This document shows, piece by piece, positions 1 through 9,200 of a stretch of 59,136 nt of DNA. The notes beneath the pieces were generated by a model. That model made no database searches. It saw only the letters and a program-made list of their open reading frames with translations, and had not been told where the DNA came from. How positions within the stretch are numbered: position 1 is the stretch's first letter; every line of letters begins with the position of its first letter. The DNA is from Phoronis ovalis (Eukaryota; Phoronida; Phoronidae), in NCBI GenBank assembly GCA_028565635.1, contig JAOXYB010011122.1:1-59136 (forward strand), in the 5' to 3' direction. Position numbers and translations under genes: made by a program.

Positions 1-768
1 ATTTTGGTTCTGAATGACCCCAAAATCAATAGGCTTCATTGTCACAATGCGAGTAATATACTATTTAAGTTTCAAATAGATATCACATTGCCTTCTTGAG
101 ATATCCCGATAACAGTGAATTTGACGCGGCAGACGCGGCGGTTACAGGGTAAATCCAAAGTACCTCCAGCATACTGCTGGGGTACAATAAAAACTGGTTA
201 TTTAGATCCATCAAATAAAATAACAAGGAAAAACGGCAAATCGTATTAATTTTTCAAATCATGCTTTCTATGTTATCAGTAAACAAAAATAGTATAATAC
301 CTTTTTCTAATTCGGAGAAAAATTATTTTATAGCTAATTATATAGTTATTCAAAAGAAATATAAACTGTGTTTTCGGCTTCTTAAACCATCCAATTTTTT
401 GTGATAATATGAAATAAGAACACTCAAAACGGCACTTACAGGTATTTGGTAATGTACATATTTGAATGTTTGGAATACGGTAATTTTGGATACAAAAATA
501 TTTTCTCTGGGTTTTTCAAGGTACATTTACCTATGAAGGACAAGGTGTTGGCAGCCAGTTTTAACTTTTAAAAATCAGACCCAAGTTGAAAACATTTTTT
601 ATGCAAGATTGCTACATTCAAAACATTCAAATATGCACATTATCAAATACCTTTAAAAAGTTCCATTTTGACTTTTCTGATTTGATATTTCCACAAATAA
701 AAGAAACCAAAAACACTTTAAATATCATTATAGTACCACATATGTGTCCTTTAACATGACAAACATAC
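1..768 (-). other. MCCC2 intron 3 (partial), no exon seen
   Basis: This stretch follows the third MCCC2 exon in the direction of transcription. I looked on the minus strand for the next expected exon, which would encode the residues after the LLDPG segment, and did not find it. It probably lies left of the window. A short CpG-rich patch near 123-138 is the only compositional oddity. Confidence 0.5.
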
Positions 769-853
769 CCAGGATCTAGTAAATTTGTAATTCGATCTCT
801 TGGCAACATTTTCCCCCTTGATAAGTGTCTGTTTCTTGCTTTTTCACCACCAC
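769..853 (-). CDS. MCCC2: MCCC2 exon 3
   Basis: The exon is 85 bases, preceded by a tttacag acceptor and followed by a GTATGT donor. It starts with two bases that complete a Gly codon from exon 2 and ends in phase 2. It encodes [20 protein letters not shown] followed by ITNLLDP, a highly conserved start of the carboxyltransferase domain. Confidence 0.93.
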
Positions 854-3800
854 CTGTAAATGACAAGAAGACTTAAAAGAAAAAGAAATTTGGAAATATT
901 TATGTCACCTCCAAAATTACTTGCTGAACAGAAGGTAAGCCTGTAAATTTTACTAACAGATAATATGCAGCATTTAAACCAAACCTAGCTTAGTTGATAA
1001 ACAAGTTAAGTCCAAGCATGCGAGCATCCAATTGATTCTTAAATGTGAGCAGCGAGCTTTTTTGCGACCTTTCTTTTTTTTCCTCTTAAAAGCGAACAGA
1101 CTTTAAGTGGGAGCAAGGAGCATTTTTAAGTGGGAACATTGCACCCTGGGGGGACACCCTACACCCCTCATATTTACCACAGGGTATATTTTCAAAAATT
1201 ATTCGTTTATCGCAGGGTGTATTTCTCGGAAAATGCTTTTACGACAGGTACGAAAAGTTAAGGTTCGTAAATTTTCCCATATTTATTTACCACATGGTAT
1301 GTAATTTACAAGTGAATTTTACACAGGGTAACTATTTCAGGAGAGTTATTTACAACAGGGTATATTTTTATATGTTTTATTTTAAAAGCAAATTCTATAC
1401 ACAACCGATAATGATGATTTTCAAGAATATGCCCAGGCTGGATAGACATATGTAATGATCACAATGTTTAATGCACAATGAGCTGTAGCCTCTTGAGGAT
1501 TGTACATGATCTACAACATATGAATTATAGTAACGGTTGAGGTAGAACTTGCCTAAAATAATTTGTCCTACTTTAGCCTGTAACTCTTGAACAACACTCT
1601 TCAGCTGTGTGTAATTTTCCTTGAACATAAAACATAAATTAAATTTACTATAATCTCTTAATCATAACTTTCACAAAAGCAGCTGTAACTATGTAAACTG
1701 TAGTACTGAATACATGACCATACTATAGCAGCCTGCAGTAGGGATCATTGATTTCTACCTCAGAATGGTCACCTTTTGACTACTCGTTGTCTGTGCAATA
1801 GCATATAGTACCCGTGCGATTGTTGGGTGACAAAAATGGCAGATTTCGTTTGCTTTTCATAAAAAATTGTTGTCAATTGTGTCAACAAAGGAACTAAAGA
1901 TAGTTCAGGGAATTTACAGGAACAAAAAGTTGTTAAGAAAATTGATACTTAATATTGGTGTATTTGAAGTGCGACGACTTTGAGATAGCAGAATTAAAAC
2001 CATGATCCTCGACAGCTAGCCGTAATGTGTGCTGCCATAGTAGGAACATGCATCTAGGACAATAAACTTTAGACATGGATGCAGACAGTGTGTCAGAAAG
2101 AAATTAGTAATAAGCATGACATTATACCTGAGGAAAGGAAAACAGATAAGAAATTTAAAGAGGTGAGTGATTTAAACAAAATGAGACAGGTGATTAGGAC
2201 TATTTGTACATAGTAAGTAAGGGATATCTCGTGGAGCAGACAGCTTCAAAAGATAAAAAGAATACAAGAAGAGGAAATAAATCTTCTTCTACCTCTCATC
2301 CAAAATTAGCTTTAAATATTCTGAATATTCTTTATACAAATGCCAATGTTTTCACTAATGGTAAATTTTCAGAATTAAAGGAAAGCATTAAGCCGATTGT
2401 GAGCCAGATATAATTGCAATGTTGGAGGTTAAACCAAAACACTTTGATAGGAAACCAGAGCTACCGTTATACAATTGAAACAATTATAATCTAGCTAAGA
2501 AGCTAAAAACATCAGTGAAAACACTGTAATGTATATAAAGGAATTAATTGATTATATATCTGTGGACAAGCAAAATTTTGAGTTTAAAGAATTGGATAAA
2601 AGAAATTCTCGCACATTCTGATTGTTGTGGACATGAATTATCCTAAAATAAATTGGGAAAGTTAGAGCCCGGTGGGAGGTACTCAAGGTATTTTTTGGTG
2701 GGGATGTGCAGCCCAGTTGAAAATGTTGGATTTGCATTGTATACTTCTTACTGTATTTTTTTGGATTGCTACCTTAAAGAAATTCAAAAATTTGGATTGC
2801 TACCTGCTACTTACAGCAAATAATTTGGATTAATTTTAGGTTTGTATCCATGAAACGATTTTTGGAATTTGATTTGTATCAGTCAGTTTGCATAAATATG
2901 GATTGCTACTCAAATATTTTAAGATTTAGGATAAAACGAATAACATAATGGATATTGATTGGAATGAAAATTTAGTTAGTAAAGATCTTGAGACTCAATG
3001 GACTATATTTGATAAATTCTATACTAATTGCTTAAATGTGTTCCTCAAAAGAAGTTTGTCAATAATAGTAATAGAAAGAGGCATACATATCCTTTGGATG
3101 CAAAAAAAACCCAAGAAACTAGATAATATGTAGGAAGGACAGACTATGGAAGCATTACATGGCAACAAAAGAGACTTATGTTTCATTGTGGAGATTAGGA
3201 AATCAAATATGAAGGATAACGTGAAAAGCTGAAAAGTTACATGAACAAAAATTAGCTAACCAGGTGAAATAAAACCCAGAGAAATACGGAGGAATGCTTC
3301 CTCTGTTCAAATCTAAAGCTGGAATTCGCAACCTTTACATCTGAAGTTAAATATTCCGATGTAATGGATACGACAAATCTTGTGCATTTTGGATTTTATG
3401 TTGATCTGTTGTGCAAATTTGATTACATTATCTAGATATAAGGTGGTATAAGAAGCGAAAGAGTCAAGGAATAGACAGAAGCAACAATTGTGTGGAAAAA
3501 ATTTATTTAATTAAGAAAGTGCTTTCGAACTTCGGCCCATTTGAGATATGAGCCGGTCAGGACCCTAACGCAAAAGACGTAGGATGTCCATAGTAGGGTC
3601 ATGCGTGCAGGTTAACTTAAAACATGACTTTGAATATAGATATCCCGCAGAATAGACTCATACATACTTGATTATGTAAATCTGACCCTAGTGGCTACTA
3701 CTACAAGCCTGATGTCGGACGAGAACATGTAAACCGACTGAAAAGTTATTAACATGAAATAAACCTAAGATTAAAGTTCAGCCCTCAATTCGCTCAGCAA

Positions 3801-3964
3801 ACACGGGATATTACCTGGTATTCTGGAGAATTTACGTCTGCCGGCGTACCAATAGTACCTAATGTATCTGTATGGTAAGTTCTCCTTAAGCAGGGATGTA
3901 GTTTAGGACTAAAAATATCTCGTAAACTACGAACAGCCAACCTTCCCTTCATGGTTGCGGCCAT
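769..3964 (-). CDS. MCCC2: Methylcrotonoyl-CoA carboxylase beta subunit, 5' part (3 exons)
   Basis: The gene encodes the carboxyltransferase (beta) subunit of mitochondrial 3-methylcrotonyl-CoA carboxylase, which with its biotinylated alpha subunit carboxylates 3-methylcrotonyl-CoA in leucine breakdown. Three exons at 3815-3964, 1553-1619 and 769-853 join in phase to give about the first 100 residues. Seen: an N-terminus rich in Arg/Lys ([18 protein letters not shown]), suiting a mitochondrial targeting peptide; then [14 protein letters not shown]; then [20 protein letters not shown] ending LLDPG. These match the vertebrate MCCC2 segments ENYKQMKALV and [20 protein letters not shown] in order and at the same exon boundaries. 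The catalytic core lies beyond the window's left edge. The first intron carries a decayed LINE on the opposite strand, and the second intron has a GC donor. PCCB, the propionyl-CoA homologue, is less likely because the ENY and [11 protein letters not shown]-type segments are MCCC2-like. Confidence 0.93.
1125..1375. repeat. Degenerate CAGGGTA repeat array
   Basis: Five or so diverged copies of a unit resembling TTTACCACAGGGTATATTT occur, near 1174, 1208, 1287, 1322 and 1350, spaced irregularly by 30-80 bases within MCCC2 intron 2. Some variants include GGGTGTATTTCTCGGAAA, which resembles the repeats near 58.9 kb. No coding potential is apparent. It may be a remnant of a DNA transposon's subterminal repeats. 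Confidence 0.5.
1551..1552 (-). other. MCCC2: GC splice donor of MCCC2 intron 2
   Basis: On the minus strand the exon ends TTTTAG and the intron starts GCAAGT. Only this junction gives the continuous reading IILGGGEKAR expected for MCCC2, so the intron is a GC-AG intron with an otherwise ideal donor. Confidence 0.85.
1553..1619 (-). CDS. MCCC2: MCCC2 exon 2
   Basis: The exon is 67 bases, entering in phase 0 after a ttcaag acceptor and leaving in phase 1 at a GC donor. It encodes [20 protein letters not shown] plus IL, matching the vertebrate MCCC2 second exon in length and sequence pattern. Confidence 0.92.
2260..3360 (+). mobile_element. Decayed LINE fragment (endonuclease and linker region)
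   Basis: Translated plus-strand pieces in shifting frames resemble the second ORF of CR1/L2-type non-LTR retrotransposons. [20 protein letters not shown] at 2300-2395 is followed by a frameshift, then [14 protein letters not shown] at 2401-2478, then an apurinic endonuclease-like [15 protein letters not shown] at 2618-2662. IDWNENL and [14 protein letters not shown], ending in [18 protein letters not shown], come from the region before the reverse transcriptase. Several stops and frameshifts break it, and no reverse transcriptase core is present. It lies in MCCC2 intron 1, antisense to the gene. Confidence 0.8.
2755..2920. repeat. Short interspersed copies of GGATTGCTAC
   Basis: ATTTGGATTGCTACC-like units appear near 2762, 2794 and 2900, with a partial copy near 2824. 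They lie in a segment interrupting the LINE remnant, between its endonuclease and linker parts. They look like a small degenerate repeat; I see no coding sense in them. Confidence 0.45.
3815..3964 (-). CDS. MCCC2: MCCC2 exon 1 with start codon
   Basis: The exon gives 50 codons from ATG at 3962-3964 to CAG at a GTAATA donor, ending in phase 0. The first 30 residues are basic and almost free of acidic residues, as in mitochondrial presequences. The tail [16 protein letters not shown] aligns with the vertebrate segment LGTQPDLGSALYQ. A second ATG lies four codons downstream; the first is chosen because it extends the presequence, but either could be used. Confidence 0.88.
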
Positions 3965-4100
3965 TTTGGCGATTCAAGCGCCAGCTGGTAGTCGCAATCG
4001 AAAACTCTTAGGTGCTCGTTGAAATAGACTTTTTGCGTACAGTTTATCGTCGAATTTCAGGAAAAAAACTAACAGTTTCAGTTACGTTTTCAGTCTGACC
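3965..4100 (-). promoter_or_regulatory. Probable MCCC2 5' UTR and promoter region
   Basis: This segment, immediately upstream of the MCCC2 start, is locally richer in CpG than its surroundings (GCCAAAATGG context, GGCGCTTGAATCGCC). No TATA box is evident. It is called from position and composition only. Confidence 0.45.
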
Positions 4101-6098
4101 AGACTATTTTGGAAGAATCAGGGCATGTCCTTTACAAATAAATGCTTGCCTACCTGTTAGTTGTTTTGTAGTAAAGATCTAAATGTTACATAGCCACAAA
4201 ATCCCCCCCCCCCCATCACAATAATTAGTTGCACTGTTAATGGTTGAAGAATACTCGGCGAACAGCACTGTTAATTAAAATGTTCGGCATTTACACTGAA
4301 TAAATAACTTACAATAAGAACTAGTTTTCATCGTCTGTCCATAAATAGCTTCGCACTACTTCAAAGCATGCTTTTTGTGATGCCGAGGTTTCTTTGCATT
4401 ATAAAGCAATGGTATATGACATATTGCACAGCCTGTCTTTTCCTATGCTTTAATTCATAATTCTCTAAGAAAAATAAATCACAGAAAAGTTCAAGGATTT
4501 GTTTAATATATATATTTATATTGTATAAATCTGTTATGCACAATGTACAGTGAAGAGCATTATATTGAAAGGGCAATCTGTAAATGTTTGCCTACAATAT
4601 AAAATTTTCATTGGTATAATATAACTAATAACAGCATAAATGCCATGTACAGTTTCCTTGGTGTAAGTAGTCTAAAGCCTGAAACACTATACTAACAACA
4701 ATAACTAACCCACCTATCAACCATAAAAGAAATGCATGCAACTTAATTGGCTATCTGACTCTACTACCACGTTCATTTACAATGTCTTACATTAAGACAA
4801 AAAAAAATTATACAATACAGTGCAATTTAGGAACTCATCCCCATGTGCCCGTGTACAAATCATGTATGATTAAGATTTAAGTAACCAACACTGAACTTCT
4901 ACATGTTCTGGGCTATTATAGAACGATCAATGTTCTAGAATCACTTCTGTGAAGAGAACTACGACATATTATATTCAGGAGAACACTGTACATAAAACAT
5001 ATCATTCACAGTAGACTAACTTGAGACAATAACCCGATTTCCAACAGCTTTTAATTAATACTTGTAACAAATGCTTCAAGAAATAAATGTGAACACACAA
5101 GAGCTAGTACATAACATGGAAGATAGAAACAGTGTCAACTACAATTAATACCAGTTTCTGCCACTCACAACTGTACAGAAGCTATACTTTACCAGTACAA
5201 AAACAGTATTGATACTACCCTACGGTAGGTATAACAAAAATTGCACTTGAACATATTTATTAGGCACAAGTTATAAGTATTTTGAATTTGTGACAATTTT
5301 ATACTCAAATTTGCAAACGTTTCAGGATTAAAACAGAACAGCATAAAATTAATATTTTCCTAGGATTTCTATAAAAATATGGAAGCCACCAATAAAAAGG
5401 TTGCGCAAAATATACATTACATTCAGAAACCTAACATGCCGCGACTTGTAGATTGCCAAATGGCTACATTTATATTTAAAATTGAAATATTATGAAGTCT
5501 TTTGAAATTTTGTTAACTGTGACCAAACAAATATAAGACCACACAAGGTTACAGTAACATAAGATTCAATTGGTGCACTATCTTAGAATACTTTTACAAC
5601 ACCAAGTATAAAGCCCGCCAACCTTTTATTATGTACAAATTAACAACGTGGTGTATCTGCTAAAAGCTTGCATGTAGATAGTAAAAAAACCTTTGTTAAA
5701 TGCCTTTTCGTTAAATCAGAAAATATATACAAAGGCTGTTTCAAATAAAACCTCTAATAAATATCTAAAATATAAACCTACAGTTTAGTAATTAAGTACA
5801 GCTCTACAGCTTGTATCCTTTATCATCTCATGACAGAAAAAAACAAAACAGTGGCTGATAGGCCAATGATGATTCATATTAAAACTGCAAATATCAGCGA
5901 TATGCATGCAAGTAGTGGTGTAGGTTTCCTCTTGTCACGGCAATGCGACCCAGTGTTAATGTAGTTCATGATACGAACGTCTACCTGTCACCTCTGTGTG
6001 CCTCACTGCTATGGTATTCCATAATAAATATTGTTGGTATCACAAAGACATGTCCACAATAACCTGGTTTGGCAATTATTTACTGTACTTATTATGCC
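4101..6098 (-). other. E-protein 3' UTR and short intergenic region
   Basis: The stretch follows the E-protein stop codon and reaches the MCCC2 promoter. It has no convincing exon. AATAAA polyadenylation signals on the minus strand (TTTATT on plus) lie at 5625-5630 and 5256-5261, giving possible 3' UTRs of about 0.5 and 0.85 kb. A 12-base poly-C run is at 4203-4214. Confidence 0.45.
4203..4214. repeat. Homopolymer C12
   Basis: Twelve consecutive C residues stand out in an AT-rich background between the E-protein gene and MCCC2. Confidence 0.95.
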
Positions 6099-6232
6099 TT
6101 ACTGTCCGCTTGATGAGGGTATTAAGTTCTCTAAGTCGGGTCCTTGCCGTGTTATGAGATTTGGAGGATAGTTCATACTAGTCTGCGATAAATAAGCACC
6201 AACTGGTCGAGGCCAGCTCATTGCAGAACCAT
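6099..6232 (-). CDS. E-protein last coding exon
   Basis: The exon is 134 bases from an atatttcag acceptor to the TAA stop at 6099-6101. It encodes [19 protein letters not shown] and then [20 protein letters not shown], ending SSSGQ. The tail is family-variable: it lacks the PMGHM or PAGHM ending of vertebrate E-proteins, and I recognise no motif in it. Confidence 0.85.
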
Positions 6233-9200
6233 CTGAAATATATAAATAAATTTGAAAAATGAACAAAAATGGCAAAATGCAATGATAAAACTAGAAATTC
6301 AAAACCTTTTACTACATTTGTTTTATATCTACATTTAAATCTCATCATAAAGGAATATCCTTTGCATGTCAACTAAATTTTCCCATAGTTTAAATTTATT
6401 TAAACTTTATTTTGTTTTTTATTGCTAATACTGGTAAACACTAAAGATTACAAAACCACAACACTACTAACTGAAGCAACAAATGGTGATAGTCACGAAG
6501 TAACCATATAATGTAGATCATCATAATGTCAAAATACATAAAACTTGTTTCAGTAGGGTTGTGCAAGGTCGGTAGTCAAAAGTGCTGGTTTAAATAAGGA
6601 TAAATTGCGGCAGTGCCATATCTCAAGTTTGTTTCCCAATGAATATATTAAGCTACATCCCACAATTATCTATTTACATATAAATCAATGCAGTAACTTT
6701 GATGCAAAATTGGCAATCAAACTGTTCATGAAAGCATGATGGTAAAAGGCAGGTAAAATGGGTACAGACCTTACCTGCCAGCGCCTGATGCGACGCTAGC
6801 TCATCGTGACTCAAGGCACGACCAGGTAATTCTTCACTCTTTTCTTCTTCCCTACGCTTCAAACATGCTGCTTTGGGATTTAAATTTCGTTCTGTAAGAA
6901 AAATGTTTTCATTAATTACCTGTGTGCTCAATAGATACAAATTTGTAATTAGAGAAAGCCTTCATTACTACAGTCATAGAAATTCTATCCAATAGAACAA
7001 AAGGACGTTTCTACTAAAAACGATCAGGGAGAGTGTATGAAATGTTTTTGCCTCTTCATGAAGTTCTAACTACTTGACCCCTCACACTATTTGAATTCTT
7101 CACTAATTCTTTGGATATAAGGACTCGCTTGTGGCTAGAGATAAATTTCAATGAATATAGCAAGCCGATTTACACTCTGGTTAGTATGACCAAAGCACAA
7201 GAATCATTATCACAATTCATGCAATTCTGTGAGATGTACACATTCCCGGGTTGTCTTAGGTATCATTCAGCCTCTTAATGGAATGGAATATTTAAAATAA
7301 TAGTAATTACAAAAGTTGTTATTTTTGAAAATTGGGAGAACTACTGCTATAAGACACAATGGACCACTGAGAGAATTCACATTTTCTGGCTATTTTCAAT
7401 TGGAATAAAACCACTCGTGACAAAGATATACTATGAGTGGAAAGGCAAACTAAGAGAAGGCGATACTTGTGTAGAGGATAGCCAAAGTATAACATGTAAT
7501 GTAACTACATCAATTCATCAACACTGTCTATGATTCCTACCTCGAACCTGCGTCTCAAGTTGAGTAATCAATTGTACTGCTTCTTGCAATACGCCTAATT
7601 TTGTCTGCGGTTTGTCATTTGTACAATGAAGGGTAACCATTCGACCTAACTCTTTAAAAGCTCCATTTATATCACGAACTCGTATCCTATCAAAAGACAC
7701 CAATCTGTCAACAACATGCATAGTAAAAAAAATGGCTGGGCACAGGGGACAGCCTTCTCGCTAAAGACTACAGGCGATATATAACTTAGCCATAACTAGC
7801 TTGCTTAATGCTTCATGCGGTTTGAAACAAAGCTAGATTATATCCAAATAAGTGGCAACTGTGAGATGTCTGCCGGAGTTTGAAGGCTGCCACCGTTGTC
7901 CCTAGCTGTCATAAGAAACCCACCCCTACCTCTGACTTGAGTCTCTAAATTGGTGATAAGCGAAACTGCATTCTGTAAGACCATTAACTTTGTCAGCGGC
8001 TGACTGTTAGACGTGTGTAGTGTCACCATATGACCTAATTCCTTAAATGCTTCATTGATGTCTCTTACTCGAACTCTATAGAGAAAACAGTCCTCCATTT
8101 TATAGCCGTTAGTGTTTACACAGGTAACAATAAGTTCAAAGTTGGGAGTCAGACTTAATTCCTTCTCTAATTGCGGGTTACAGTAAAAGCACATTTCTTC
8201 GCATTAGCATAATACATAAGCAGCTATATGATAAATATTGTCTTAGTCAGTTTACATCATAAAAATATGTTTATCACAAGTGATCACCATATTAAAATGA
8301 AATTTACACGAAGACATGAAGGAAACAATGTTATACACACCTTTCTCTGGCATTATTAGCTTGCCGTCTAAGTTTCTCTCGCTCATGTTTAGTCTCAGGG
8401 TCATCATCATCATTATCACTTGTTCTGCAATGTGTAAAACATTATAACAATGATTTTGAGTCAAAGCTTATTCAAAGCAAACTTTAAAATGTGTCATACA
8501 TTAGTACTTAAAATATGTTTCATCATGTTATTGCCAAAAATGTTAACAGTAAGCATGGTTAAGTGTATTGCTTGCTCAACGAAACATTTTTTAATGAGTG
8601 GCAATGAATAGCTTTTGGAAAGGACATGAAGATCCTGTGAAAAGATTAACGTTAAATACTGCTCTAAATAAGATTCAGTTTTAAACCAAATTTTTACTTG
8701 ATCTAAAGAAAGTGCTTCAAAAATTTCCCAAAGAATATGACAAAAGATAGTACATGGATATGTGGATTATTTCTTGTATGCATATGGACATGGCCGAATG
8801 CCACACGCTGACTATTTAAAAAATAAATTCCCACAGTTGGAAGTGTAAGGACTAGTAAATCTAACATGCACGAGCTGAAAACTGGCGACACATGTGGAGA
8901 GGTACCACTTGGACGGTAGTTTCTGAGCAGATGTCATCGCTTATAAGTGCATACACTTCCACGTGTAATTTTAAAGTTTCATGCTTACTCCTCTATGTCT
9001 ACAGATCCTCGCTGGACGTACCGACTACGTTTTGACGGTGGTGGGCCTGTAGAGTTTCTACGAGATGGCGGACTTGCAACAGGCTGTGACGATATACTAG
9101 TTTCTGATTTTGTATCATCTGCTTGCGGAGGTTTCTCCATTTTTTCTATTTTAATTGCACCATCTGTTGTCTCTGGTGTATCTTTGATTACTGAAAAAAC

